The notes under the pieces were generated by a model. The model ran no database searches, was not told the origin of the DNA, and was given only the letters and a program-made list of their open reading frames with translations. 64,000 nucleotides of DNA from an uncultured Phascolarctobacterium sp. (GTDB taxonomy: Bacteria; Bacillota; Negativicutes; Acidaminococcales; Acidaminococcaceae), in assembly GCF_934190775.1 (NCBI RefSeq), contig NZ_CAKPTG010000009.1, forward strand, positions 1 through 64,000, given 5' to 3'. The translations under genes were made by a program, and so were the position numbers. Positions 26,312 to 34,196 of this stretch are shown one piece after another; positions within the stretch are counted from its first letter, which is position 1, and each line of letters opens with the position of its first letter.

Positions 26312-27070
26312 ATGCTTACGAAGAGAATTATTCCTTGTCTTGATGTTAAGGAAGGACGTGTGGTCAAGGGCACGAACTTTGTCGGTCTGCGTGATGCCGG
26401 TGACCCGGTGGAGCGTGCGGCAGCTTATGACGCCGAGGGTGCCGATGAGCTTGTTTTCCTTGATATTACTGCGACATTTGAGGAGCGCAAGGCGATGCTG
26501 GATGTTATCAGCAGAACTGCGGCCAAGGTTTTTATGCCGCTGACAGTCGGCGGCGGTATCAGCAGCGTGGAGGATATCAAAAATGCTTTGCGTGCCGGTG
26601 CTGATAAAACCTCGCTCAATTCCGCTGCCGTAAAAAATCCGCAGCTGATTGCCGACGGCGCTAAGCTGTTTGGTAACCAGTGCATTGTTCTCGCAATTGA
26701 TGCACGTAAATGCGGTGAGAACAAGTGGGAGGTTTATGTGCAGGGCGGGCGTAAGCCGACGGGCCTTGATGCCGTAGAATGGGCTAAAAAAGGCGTAGCG
26801 CTCGGTGCCGGAGAAATCCTGCTGACAAGCATGGATGCCGACGGCACAAAAAACGGCTATGACATTGCTCTGACGAAGGCCGTGAGTAGTGCCGTAAATG
26901 TGCCTGTTATCGCCAGCGGCGGTGCAGGTAAGCTGGAGGATTTCTATGATGTGCTGACAGAAGGTGGCGCTGACGCTGTGCTGGCGGCCTCTGTTTTTCA
27001 CTATAAAACCTTCACTATTAAGCAGGTGAAGGAGTATCTGCGTTCTCGAGGTATAGAGGTGAGGTTATAA
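26312..27070 (+). CDS. hisF: Imidazole glycerol phosphate synthase cyclase subunit HisF
   Basis: The 252-residue TIM-barrel protein starts MLTKRIIPCLDVKEGRVVKG, with the first catalytic Asp in CLDV and the second in SMDADGTKNGYD. GGGISSVEDI and ASGGAGKLEDF bind phosphate. It forms the synthase with HisH. AGGAGGAATAAG precedes the ATG, and the TAA overlaps the hisIE start. Confidence 0.96.
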   Translation: MLTKRIIPCLDVKEGRVVKGTNFVGLRDAGDPVERAAAYDAEGADELVFLDITATFEERKAMLDVISRTAAKVFMPLTVGGGISSVEDIKNALRAGADKTSLNSAAVKNPQLIADGAKLFGNQCIVLAIDARKCGENKWEVYVQGGRKPTGLDAVEWAKKGVALGAGEILLTSMDADGTKNGYDIALTKAVSSAVNVPVIASGGAGKLEDFYDVLTEGGADAVLAASVFHYKTFTIKQVKEYLRSRGIEVRL

Positions 27071-27702
27071 TGCAGATCGATATTTCTAAAATCAAATTTG
27101 ACAGCAGAGGACTTGTTCCTGCTGTCATTGTAGATGTACGCACGAACGATGTTGTTATGCTGGCGTACATGAATGAGGAGTCACTGCTCAAAACATTGGA
27201 AACAGGTTATACCTGGTTCTGGAGCCGCAGCCGTCAGGAGCTGTGGAACAAGGGCGCAACAAGCGGCAATCTGCAGAAGGTTGTGGAGCTGTTCTATGAT
27301 TGCGATGGTGACGCATTGCTCGTAAAGGTGGAGCAGCAGGGAGTTGCCTGCCACACAGGTGAATATTCCTGCTTCCATAATCCGCTGTGGCATACTTCCA
27401 ATTTGCCGGTGCCTGAGGTAGAAGGTTTGCCGAAGGTTATCAGCGAGCTGTACCGTATGATTTTGTACAAGCGTCAGGCTGATGATGCAGAGATGAAGTT
27501 CCTTATGAGCGGCAGTCAGGATAAGCTGCTGCAAAAGCTGGGCAACGAGATTACGGAAACGATTATCGCGTCCAAGAACGGCGAGAAGGATAAGGTGCTG
27601 CACGAAATGGCAGATTTGTGGTATCACTGCCTGGTGCTTCTGGCTTATCACAACATTACGCCGGAGGAGCTGCTGCGTGAGCTTGGGGGCAAGAGAGCGT
27701 AA
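27070..27702 (+). CDS. hisIE: Bifunctional phosphoribosyl-AMP cyclohydrolase / phosphoribosyl-ATP pyrophosphatase HisIE
   Basis: The 210-residue fusion has a HisI half (MLAYMNEESLLKTLETG, WFWSRSRQELWNKGATSGN, zinc cysteines in DCDGDALL and GVACHTGEYSCF) and a HisE half from about residue 115 (LLQKLGNEITETIIASKNG, EMADLWYHCLVLL). It performs steps two and three of the pathway. The ATG shares a base with the hisF stop. It is the last gene of the operon, followed by a separate promoter and terminator. Confidence 0.95.
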   Translation: MQIDISKIKFDSRGLVPAVIVDVRTNDVVMLAYMNEESLLKTLETGYTWFWSRSRQELWNKGATSGNLQKVVELFYDCDGDALLVKVEQQGVACHTGEYSCFHNPLWHTSNLPVPEVEGLPKVISELYRMILYKRQADDAEMKFLMSGSQDKLLQKLGNEITETIIASKNGEKDKVLHEMADLWYHCLVLLAYHNITPEELLRELGGKRA

Positions 27703-27709
27703 GGAAAAT

Positions 27710-27738
27710 TTTACAAAACCCAATATGTATGGTAGACT
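27710..27738 (+). promoter_or_regulatory. Promoter of a candidate small RNA
   Basis: TTTACA (27710-27715) and TAGACT (27733-27738) are separated by 17 bp, with TG at the extended -10. No gene follows before the terminator at 27801-27834. Confidence 0.6.
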
Positions 27739-27744
27739 ATAAAC

Positions 27745-27834
27745 AGTTGCATGGTTATTTTCACTTAGCGAAAAGATCGTGCCTGACTGTGTGAGTCAGT
27801 GGCATCTGTCGAGCTTTCGGCAGATGCCTTTTTT
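27745..27834 (+). ncRNA. Candidate small RNA of about 90 nt
   Basis: A promoter-like sequence just upstream, a first hairpin (CTGACT / AGTCAG at about 27784-27799) and a strong terminal hairpin with six T (GGCATCTG / CAGATGCC, 27801-27834) frame a 90-nt transcript with no reading frame. It does not resemble an RNA family that I know. It could simply be the his operon 3' end with a terminator, so the RNA call is an inference. Confidence 0.4.
27801..27834 (+). terminator. Terminator after hisIE / candidate small RNA
   Basis: An 8-bp GC-rich stem (GGCATCTG with CAGATGCC) and six T form a clear intrinsic terminator. Confidence 0.9.
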
Positions 27835-27835
27835 A

Positions 27836-27864
27836 TTGACACCACATATGACACCAAGTATAAT
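27836..27864 (+). promoter_or_regulatory. Consensus promoter of hicAB
   Basis: A perfect TTGACA (27836-27841), a 17-bp spacer and a perfect TATAAT (27859-27864) precede hicA. The predicted start near 27871 leaves a leader of only about 11 nt, so the GGAGG at 27865-27869 would not be in the transcript. A promoter this strong implies repression by HicB. Confidence 0.85.
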
Positions 27865-27881
27865 GGAGGTAGAAAGAAGCT

Positions 27882-28124
27882 ATGTCACAATGGGAAAAGC
27901 TACTGTACAAGCTGAAAAAATTATCACCTGATATGCGCTTTGAGGAATTGCAGAAAATATTGGAAAGCTATGGCTACGAAATGCAATCTCCGAGAAGTGG
28001 CAGCAGCCATTTTTCGTTTCGTAAAAAGGGCAGAGCTGTTATTACTATTCCTAAGCATAAGCCAATCAAAAAGGTGTATATTAAGTTAGTGAAAAATATT
28101 GTGGAAAGCGAGGAAGAAAAATGA
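27882..28124 (+). CDS. hicA: HicA-like mRNA interferase toxin
   Basis: The 80-residue protein resembles HicA (double-stranded RNA-binding-like fold). It has MRFEELQKILESYGYE, the catalytic histidine in SGSSHFSFRKKG, and ITIPKHKPIKKVYIKLVKNIV. HicA cleaves mRNA in a translation-independent manner when free of HicB. It is slightly longer than classical HicA. It overlaps hicB by 4 bp (ATGA), the usual toxin-first order. Confidence 0.88.
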   Translation: MSQWEKLLYKLKKLSPDMRFEELQKILESYGYEMQSPRSGSSHFSFRKKGRAVITIPKHKPIKKVYIKLVKNIVESEEEK

Positions 28125-28483
28125 AAACTTTAGAAGATTACATGAAGCTGAATTATCGTCTTGAGTTTGAACCTGATGAAGATGAAGGCGGTTATGTTGC
28201 TTATTTTCCTGAGCTTCCCGGCTGTATTACTATGGGGGATACTATTGAAGAGGCAGCGGCAAATGCAGTTGACGCTAAGCGTACATGGCTGAAAGCTGCC
28301 TTGGAAAATGAAATGGAAATTCCTCTGCCTGAAAAAAAGGATAAGTATTCCGGTCAGTTTAAACTTCGTGTGCCCAAGGCTTTGCATAAGCTTTTGAGTC
28401 AGCATGCTAAGCAGGAGGGTATCAGTATGAATCAGTATTGTGTGTATCTGCTCACACGTAATGATGCTTTAAATGCCAAATAG
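28121..28483 (+). CDS. hicB: HicB-like antitoxin
   Basis: The 120-residue protein has the HicB degraded RNase H-like domain (EDEGGYVAYFPELPGCITMGDTIEEAAANAVDAKRTWL). A C-terminal ribbon-helix-helix region follows (SGQFKLRVPKALHKLLSQHAKQEGISMNQYCVYLL) for DNA binding. It should neutralise HicA and repress the strong promoter upstream. Confidence 0.9.
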   Translation: MKTLEDYMKLNYRLEFEPDEDEGGYVAYFPELPGCITMGDTIEEAAANAVDAKRTWLKAALENEMEIPLPEKKDKYSGQFKLRVPKALHKLLSQHAKQEGISMNQYCVYLLTRNDALNAK

Positions 28484-28516
28484 AAAAGACGGCGCGTAAC
28501 CTATCATAAAGTAAAG

Positions 28517-28548
28517 AATCTGCTGTGCGAAAGCGTGGCAGATTTTTT
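28517..28548 (+). terminator. Terminator after hicAB
   Basis: AATCTGC pairs with GCAGATT, followed by TTTTTAT, 34 bp after the hicB stop. Confidence 0.8.
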
Positions 28549-28632
28549 ATTACCTTTGTAACAATTTTCTTCTCCTGCTATAACCTAAGATACTTTTTTT
28601 CGCTAAAGCATTACAAAAGCATTTAAATATAG

Positions 28633-28638
28633 TATAAT
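28633..28638 (+). promoter_or_regulatory. -10 box of the ECF transporter operon
   Basis: TATAAT lies 50 bp upstream of the S-component start, with a poor -35 (TTACAA, 16-bp spacing). The short leader shows no riboswitch or T-box. Confidence 0.55.
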
Positions 28639-28687
28639 GATAACATATTATTTTCTGGCACTATTTTAGGGAGAGGTGTAATTACTC

Positions 28688-29263
28688 ATGGATGAAAGAA
28701 ATAATAAGCCTGTGCCGCAGCTGATAGAGGTTGAGCCAATGCAGGATGGCTACCGCTGGGTCGCAATTACAGCGATGCTGCTGGCAATCGGTATTATTCT
28801 GCACACTGTAAGTCCTAACGTCGGCGGTGTAACGCCTAACTGGACCATTGCTATGTATTCTATTGTTATCAATCTGACGCGTCCTAAGCTGTCTCAGGCT
28901 ATCGGTATCGGTTTTATCGCCGGTCTGACGCTGGTGCCGTCCTCCAAATCGGCTTTCCCGCTGGGCAATGTTGCCAGTGAGCTGGCCGGTGCGACTGTCT
29001 GCTGCCTTTTGGTTGAGGCTATGTTCAAAACCGGTATCAGCGAATGGAAGCTGCGTCCGTTTATCACTGGCTTTGTTGCTACGATGACCAGCGGCGGTCT
29101 GTTTACTTTTATTCTGAAGCTTATTTTAGGCCTGCCGCTGCACGTATGGATTTATGCTATGCTGCCGGTTGTTGCGATTGTAGGCCTGCTTAACGGTCTT
29201 ATAACCTTCTTCCTGTATGCTCCCGTGCGGAAGCTGTTTTACTTTCAGGAGGATGAAAAATAA
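28688..29263 (+). CDS. ECF transporter S component, TrpP-like
   Basis: The 191-residue membrane protein has about five hydrophobic segments and is the first gene of an ECF set (S-A-A'-T). LHTVSPNVGGVTPNWTIAMY resembles the conserved HxxxPxxxGGxxPD region of TrpP tryptophan transporters. This suggests tryptophan or a related aromatic compound as substrate, which is inferred. Because energising ATPases and a T component are linked, this is a dedicated (group I) ECF importer. GGGAGAGG precedes the ATG. Confidence 0.75.
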   Translation: MDERNNKPVPQLIEVEPMQDGYRWVAITAMLLAIGIILHTVSPNVGGVTPNWTIAMYSIVINLTRPKLSQAIGIGFIAGLTLVPSSKSAFPLGNVASELAGATVCCLLVEAMFKTGISEWKLRPFITGFVATMTSGGLFTFILKLILGLPLHVWIYAMLPVVAIVGLLNGLITFFLYAPVRKLFYFQEDEK

Positions 29264-30132
29264 TGGAAAGCGTAATCAACTTAGAGAATTTTTACTTTGC
29301 CTATAAAAAATCGGATTTGGTGCTGCGTGATATCAACTTTGAAATCAAAAAAGGCAGTTTCACCGTTATCACCGGACCGAGCGGTGCCGGCAAGACAACG
29401 CTGTGTAAGGCTATGACCGGTATCGTCCCCTATTACATGGGCGGACGCTACAGCGGCGATGTTAAAATTAATGGCGAAAGCACTAAAGGCAAACGCGTTA
29501 GTGATATTGCCATGCGCGTAGGCTTTATTATGGAAGACTACGAAAGCCAGCTGGTTTCCCTGACTGCCGGTGAGGAAATTGCCTTCAGCCTGCTGAACCA
29601 CGGCTTTGCGCCGCATGAGGTTGAAGAGCGCACCAGACAGGCGCTCGAGGATGTAGGTCTGCCGGGGCGCGAAAGCTATCAGCTGGACGAGCTCAGCGGC
29701 GGTCAGCGTCAGCGTCTGCTGCTGGCTGCAACGCTTGCCGTGCATCCGGAGATTATTGTGCTGGATGAGCCTGTATCCGCAATGGACCCGGATGGTGCAC
29801 GTTCCCTGTATAAGCTGGTAGATAAAATCCATAAGCAGTATGGTACAACAATTATTGCTGTTGAGCATCGCGTGGATTATGTGCTGCCTTATGTAACGGA
29901 TATGATTGTACTGAATGAGGGCGAGCTGGTGGCGGCTGATACCTTTGAGGCTGCAGCTCCTAAAATGTATGAAAATCCCGTATTACGTCCGTTGCTGCCG
30001 TCACTGTGGCAGATTAAGCTGGGCCTGGAGGAAAAGCTTGGCGTGGATTTGGGCGATTGGCGCAGCGAAGAGGATGCGCTGGCTGATTTTCGCACCTATG
30101 GGATTGTTGCGGCAGAAGGGAGAGCTGACTGA
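29263..30132 (+). CDS. ECF transporter ATPase subunit A1
   Basis: The 289-residue ABC ATPase has Walker A GPSGAGKTT, signature LSGGQRQRLLLAATLA and Walker B IIVLDEPVSAMDPDG. A C-terminal extension (LRPLLPSLWQIKLGLEEKLG) is typical of EcfA proteins. The ATG shares a base with the S-component stop codon. It should form a heterodimer with the next gene product. Confidence 0.9.
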   Translation: MESVINLENFYFAYKKSDLVLRDINFEIKKGSFTVITGPSGAGKTTLCKAMTGIVPYYMGGRYSGDVKINGESTKGKRVSDIAMRVGFIMEDYESQLVSLTAGEEIAFSLLNHGFAPHEVEERTRQALEDVGLPGRESYQLDELSGGQRQRLLLAATLAVHPEIIVLDEPVSAMDPDGARSLYKLVDKIHKQYGTTIIAVEHRVDYVLPYVTDMIVLNEGELVAADTFEAAAPKMYENPVLRPLLPSLWQIKLGLEEKLGVDLGDWRSEEDALADFRTYGIVAAEGRAD

Positions 30133-30938
30133 TGTTAGAAGCAAAGGATGTCAATTTCGCTTACATGCGTGGGCAGCCTGTAATCAAGGATATGGATTGC
30201 AAGATAGAGGACGGAGAATTTGTGGCGCTGCTGGGACATAACGGCAGCGGCAAAACAACCTTGAGTCGTCTGTTTATGGCACTGTGCCATCCGCGCAGCG
30301 GCCAGGTTTTTGTTGACGGCGAGGATATCGTTAAGCGTGAGCCGGCAGATTTAGCCGACAAAATCGGTTACGTATTCCAAAACCCGGACCTGCAGATTTT
30401 AGAGGATACAGTATTTGATGAGGTTGCTTATGGTCCGCGTGCCAAAAAGCTGACGGAAGCAACTATAGAGCGTCAGGTAAACGAAGCGCTGGAGGCGATG
30501 GGGCTGACAGAGCTGAAGGGCGAGTATCCGCGTTTGCTGTCCTTTGGACAGAAGCGCCGCCTTGGCGTAGCAGCGGCTTTGGCGCTTAATCCGCGTACAC
30601 TGATTCTGGACGAGATTACTAATGGCCAGGATGCGTTGGAAAAGGAAGCTATGATGAGCTACCTGCAGGCAATCAATGAAAAGCGCGGTATTACGATTGT
30701 GCTGATTTCGCATGATATGGATATTGTACGCCGTTATGCTAAGCGTGCGATTGTACTGCATTACGGCAAGCTGGTTTACGATGGTACGCCGGCGAAGCTG
30801 TTTGACGGCAGCCAGCCTGTAGAGCGCTGGGGCCTGTGCCGTCCTACGGTAGCAGCGTTAGCTGCTTCTTTGGGCATTGAGGCCGCAACTGCCGAAGAAT
30901 TTTGCAAGCAAGTTATTTGTAAGGAGGGAAGCAGATGA
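30132..30938 (+). CDS. ECF transporter ATPase subunit A2
   Basis: The 268-residue ATPase has Walker A GHNGSGKTT, a divergent signature LLSFGQKRRLGVAAALA (Phe instead of the usual second Gly) and Walker B TLILDEITNGQDA (Ile-Thr instead of Pro-Thr after Glu). The variant signature implies asymmetric ATP sites in the A1-A2 pair. The ATG overlaps the previous stop. Confidence 0.88.
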   Translation: MLEAKDVNFAYMRGQPVIKDMDCKIEDGEFVALLGHNGSGKTTLSRLFMALCHPRSGQVFVDGEDIVKREPADLADKIGYVFQNPDLQILEDTVFDEVAYGPRAKKLTEATIERQVNEALEAMGLTELKGEYPRLLSFGQKRRLGVAAALALNPRTLILDEITNGQDALEKEAMMSYLQAINEKRGITIVLISHDMDIVRRYAKRAIVLHYGKLVYDGTPAKLFDGSQPVERWGLCRPTVAALAASLGIEAATAEEFCKQVICKEGSR

Positions 30939-31603
30939 AGCTGACAGCCTTTACACAGATTATAGTTACTCTGGCAGTTACTGCCTGGGTTTTCATTCTG
31001 CCGGTAGAAGCGGTAGCTACGATTCTTGTTCTGGAGCTGGCGCTGCTGCTATACATTAAGCATGACAGAATGACGATGGCTGCTATCGGCGGCCTGGCAG
31101 TTTTCACCGGTATGATGATTTTACTGCAGCTGCTTTTCGGCTCACCGCTCGATGTATCGCTGATCGGCGGCCTGCGCATGCTTGTTATGACGATGGCGTT
31201 TTTGTGCCTGTTGGCAGCGAGCCGAATTCAGGATATTGCCAAGGCTTTGGTAGACCGTTTCCATATGCCCTGCGAATATGCCTTCATGCTGACTACGGCA
31301 CTGCGCTTTGTGCCTAACTTTCTGACCGATAGCGGTATTACGCTGGATGCACAAAGCTGTCGCGGCTATTCTAACCGTGGCAATATGTTCAAGCGCTTCT
31401 TCGCTTATCTGGTTGTTATCCGTCCGCTGGTTATGCGTGCGGTAGCCAAATCGGAAACACTGGCGCTTTCTATGGAGCTGAAGGGCTTTGGCGGCAACAC
31501 CTATAAGAATATGCCGCCGGCACCGCTGCGCTTTGGAGATATTTTCGTACTCCTTCTGGTAGTAGTGCTGAGTACCTATCCGCTGTGGATTAAATACCTT
31601 TAA
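30935..31603 (+). CDS. ECF transporter T component
   Basis: The 222-residue membrane protein is a CbiQ/EcfT-family scaffold. It has hydrophobic segments near residues 5-50 and 60-90, the cytosolic coupling-helix region ASRIQDIAKALVDRFHMP and RGYSNRGNMFKRF, and AKSETLALSMELKGFGG. It couples the ATPases to the S component. The ATG overlaps the upstream stop (ATGA). Confidence 0.9.
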   Translation: MKLTAFTQIIVTLAVTAWVFILPVEAVATILVLELALLLYIKHDRMTMAAIGGLAVFTGMMILLQLLFGSPLDVSLIGGLRMLVMTMAFLCLLAASRIQDIAKALVDRFHMPCEYAFMLTTALRFVPNFLTDSGITLDAQSCRGYSNRGNMFKRFFAYLVVIRPLVMRAVAKSETLALSMELKGFGGNTYKNMPPAPLRFGDIFVLLLVVVLSTYPLWIKYL

Positions 31604-31610
31604 AAAAATA

Positions 31611-31669
31611 AAGAACTGCGAAAGCTCTGTGCAGTGTATTGCTGTACAAAGCTTTAGCAGTTCTTTTTT
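31611..31669. terminator. Bidirectional terminator between the ECF operon and the TetR gene
   Basis: A long stem (AAGAACTGC / GCAGTTCTT with inner AAAGCT / AGCTTT and TGTGCAG / CTGTACA) is flanked by an A-tract and a T-tract. It lies between convergent genes. Confidence 0.88.
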
Positions 31670-31685
31670 GTTGCGTAAACAAGTT

Positions 31686-32273
31686 TTATTCTCCCTTGGT
31701 CTGGAATTCGGCAATGGCAGGATTAATCAATGCCATATAATAACCGGCGACAACCTCGGGACCGGGATGCATTTTGTTTTTTAGCCACCAGCGTATCATG
31801 CCGACAAAGCTGCTGGTGAGGCTGTTGATTAAGAAGTCCTCCGGCACTCTTTGAGAGTATTCATTATAGGAGCCGCTCATCTTGATGCTGACATTCTGCA
31901 GCATGTAATCGCGGAAGAAGCCTAAGAACAGCGTACCGTCATCGTAATTGATGATGCCAAGGTAGTATTCGCGCTTGTCGCGCAGGTGGTAAAGAATGTG
32001 CGTAATACGTGTTTCTGTGTTTTGCGGCATATCGGAAAAATTATGTGTGGAGCAGGGAGGAACAACCGGACTGAAGATATGGTCGAAAAGCTCAAAGCAG
32101 ATTTGGCGTGCCAGATCATCCTTAGTTTCGAAGTGGCTGTAGAAGGTGCTGCGTCCGACGTTGGCTGCATCAATAATTTCCTTAACGCTGACTTTTTCAT
32201 AGCTCGTTTTGGTAAGCAATTTGACAAAGGCATCGATAATTGCCTGCCGGGTCTTTTTTTGTCTTCTGTCCAT
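31686..32273 (-). CDS. TetR/AcrR-family transcriptional regulator
   Basis: The protein of about 195 residues has an N-terminal TetR helix-turn-helix (RQKKTRQAIIDAFVKLLTKTSYEKVSVKEIIDAANVGRSTFYSHFETKDDLARQI). The C-terminal domain resembles TetR_C_33/DhaS-like sequences (SSFVGMIRWWLKNKMHPGPEVVAGYYMALI). I choose the ATG at 32273, because a longer frame upstream encodes a non-homologous leader and GGAG lies 11 bases before 32273. The target is unknown. It is convergent with the ECF operon. Confidence 0.85.
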   Translation of the reverse strand: MDRRQKKTRQAIIDAFVKLLTKTSYEKVSVKEIIDAANVGRSTFYSHFETKDDLARQICFELFDHIFSPVVPPCSTHNFSDMPQNTETRITHILYHLRDKREYYLGIINYDDGTLFLGFFRDYMLQNVSIKMSGSYNEYSQRVPEDFLINSLTSSFVGMIRWWLKNKMHPGPEVVAGYYMALINPAIAEFQTKGE

Positions 32274-32427
32274 GGTATGCAGTGCTCCTCTCCCGATAAT
32301 GTACAATTTATGAAAAGTGTTCATTAAAGTACGAATTTCGATTTTTGTAGATAGATTTTTTACCCAAATTAGATTATCATATACATAAAGTTTAGTCAAG
32401 AACTTGACTTCGCTTCATGATATACTC

Positions 32428-32544
32428 ATACTCATCAAAAAACGTAAAAGGCGTCCGGCGGCAAACGGACGCTTTTTGCGTTGTGCGCAAAAATACAAAA
32501 CCCCGCGGTCTGACGGACTGCGGGGTTTTGCTTTTGATGAGTAT
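32428..32544. repeat. 117-bp nested inverted-repeat element (four-stem, cloverleaf-like)
   Basis: A perfect 13-bp outer stem (ATACTCATCAAAA at 32428-32440 with TTTTGATGAGTAT at 32532-32544) encloses three perfect hairpins. These are 32451-32457/32466-32472 (GCGTCCG), 32473-32480/32486-32493 (TTTTTGCG) and 32496-32506/32520-32530 (CAAAACCCCGC). On the minus strand the GC-rich hairpins with T-tracts can end transcription of the secreted-protein gene. The outer stem is not needed for that, so a small non-coding RNA or MITE-like element is possible. Confidence 0.7.
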
Positions 32545-32684
32545 TGAGTAGAAAAAAGGGTTGAGCTATGCTTTGCCTTGCCGCGCAAAGCATGCGTATA
32601 TAGAAAAAGCTCAAAGGGGATGATGCTTTTTACTATCGAAAATGAAAGGGAAAAGGTTTAAATAAAAATTAAAATATTGTTATA

Positions 32685-33266
32685 TCAGAAGTGTCTGTGA
32701 AGATGGTGATGATGCAGGTGCTTAAGGTGAATATCGCCTTTGTAATGCTTGTAGCCGCGGAATTCACCTTTGTGATGTTTGGGCGGCTTCGGCGGCAGCG
32801 GTTTGTTAGCTCTTACTGCTTCGCGTTGCTCGGGAGTCATGTTCTGCAGGCGTTCATGACGAGCCCGGCGGTTCGCCATATCGTCTTTAATGAATTGCTG
32901 CACTTCGGCCTTTTGCGCCGGGGTGAGCTTAGCCATGGTTTCCTTAGCGTATTTTTTGTGTGCTTCCTTGCGATCTTTACGCATTTTTTCTACAGCCTTT
33001 TCACGCTGCTCGGGTGTCATGCTTTTCCATTCCGCGCGCAGCTTCTGGTGCTCGGCACGTTGCTCAGGTGTAAGCTTAGGACCTTGACGGTGCATCCTGT
33101 GAGCCGGTGGCGGGCAGGGACGGTCGGCGTCATTTTCGTATAAAATGGTATTTACACGCTCTTTCATAGTAGGTTGTACCTGATTTTCGGGTGTAGCTGC
33201 AAAAGCACTGCTGCAGAATGCTGTCAAAACAGCACCGGCGATGAGAATCTTTTTCATGTTCAACAT
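32685..33266 (-). CDS. Secreted CpxP/Spy-like protein with His-rich tail
   Basis: The protein of about 193 residues has a signal peptide (MKKILIAGAVLTAFCSSAFA) and four [LM]TP[EA]Q motifs (LTPEQRAEHQ, MTPEQREKAV, LTPAQKAEVQ, MTPEQREAVR). These recall the LTxxQ motifs of the periplasmic chaperones CpxP and Spy. The rest is charged and helical. The C-terminus is very rich in histidine and lysine (HLKHLHHHHLHRHF), so metal binding is possible. It is divergent from an OmpR-type two-component system, like cpxP and cpxRA in Escherichia coli. The ATG at 33266 has AAGGAG eight bases upstream. A periplasm implies an outer membrane. Confidence 0.75.
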   Translation of the reverse strand: MLNMKKILIAGAVLTAFCSSAFAATPENQVQPTMKERVNTILYENDADRPCPPPAHRMHRQGPKLTPEQRAEHQKLRAEWKSMTPEQREKAVEKMRKDRKEAHKKYAKETMAKLTPAQKAEVQQFIKDDMANRRARHERLQNMTPEQREAVRANKPLPPKPPKHHKGEFRGYKHYKGDIHLKHLHHHHLHRHF

Positions 33267-33432
33267 TAGAATCACTCCTTGTATCTTTAAATCGTTTAGT
33301 GAAATATTGCCTTGATTAAGGCTCGGCTTTTAGCTGTTCCTTAACTTTGATTACATTGTACAGGCATATTATGACTTTTTTATGTTTTTTTGACTTAATT
33401 TAGGCTGAAAAATATCTTTTTTTGCGTCATAC

Positions 33433-33467
33433 TTTTAACACACATAGACGTTAAAATGTAATATAAT
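33433..33467 (+). promoter_or_regulatory. Promoter and inverted-repeat operator of the two-component operon
   Basis: TATAAT (33462-33467) lies 31 bp before the response-regulator start. Just upstream TTTTAAC (33433-33439) and GTTAAAA (33450-33456) form an inverted repeat covering the -35 region. It is a possible site for the regulator itself, which would allow shared control of the divergent secreted-protein gene. Confidence 0.45.
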
Positions 33468-33497
33468 GAAAGAAAAGCAGCTTAAGGAGGTTTTGCG

Positions 33498-34196
33498 ATG
33501 AAAAAAATACTTATCGCTGATGATAATAAACAGATTACGACAATTTTATCCGGCTATGCAAAAAAGGAAGGGTTTGAGCCGGTTATTGCGCTGGACGGAG
33601 CAGAGGCGTTGGATAAATATCTGCAGTATGAGCATGAAATTGCTGTCGTACTGCTGGACGTGATGATGCCGGAAATAGATGGCTTTGAGGTTTGCCGTCG
33701 TCTGCGCAAGGAATCCATGGTGCCGATTATTATGATTACGGCGCGTGGTGAGGATTACGATAAGATTATGGGTTTGGATATCGGTGCGGATGATTATGTG
33801 ATTAAGCCGTTCAGCGCACCGGAGGTGATGGCCCGCGTGCGTGCGGTCCTGCGCCGCCTGGGTGCGCAGGAGCCGGCGAATGCTCAAACGCTGACTTACG
33901 CAAATCTGTACATTAATCTGGAAAAGTATGCAGTGCAGATTAACGGTGAAGAGGTACCGCTGACAAAAAAGGAAATCGAGCTTTTATGGACACTGGCGAA
34001 AAATTCTACGAAGGTTTTCAGCCGTGATAATCTGCTGGACAGCATCTGGGGTTACGATTATTTCGGTGACAGCCGTACTGTCGATTCGCATATCAAGCGC
34101 CTGCGTGCTAAGCTGGATAAGTACGAGCATCCGTTATGGGAAATCAAAACTATCTGGGGCGTAGGCTACCGCTTTGAGGGACACAAGGATGAATAA
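33498..34196 (+). CDS. OmpR/PhoB-family response regulator
   Basis: The 232-residue regulator has a receiver domain with phospho-acceptor Asp54 (VVLLDVMMPEIDGFEV), acidic residues in ILIADDN, and the Thr/Lys switch (MITARGED, VIKPFSAPEV). A winged-helix output domain follows (LTKKEIELLWTLAKNSTKVFSRDNLLDSIWGYD; SRTVDSHIKRLRAKL). It overlaps the kinase gene by 8 bp. Confidence 0.95.
   Translation: MKKILIADDNKQITTILSGYAKKEGFEPVIALDGAEALDKYLQYEHEIAVVLLDVMMPEIDGFEVCRRLRKESMVPIIMITARGEDYDKIMGLDIGADDYVIKPFSAPEVMARVRAVLRRLGAQEPANAQTLTYANLYINLEKYAVQINGEEVPLTKKEIELLWTLAKNSTKVFSRDNLLDSIWGYDYFGDSRTVDSHIKRLRAKLDKYEHPLWEIKTIWGVGYRFEGHKDE

Noticed and set aside
28640..28687. T-box or riboswitch for the TrpP-like ECF operon
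   Set aside because: The leader is under 50 nt and has no T-box or aptamer features.
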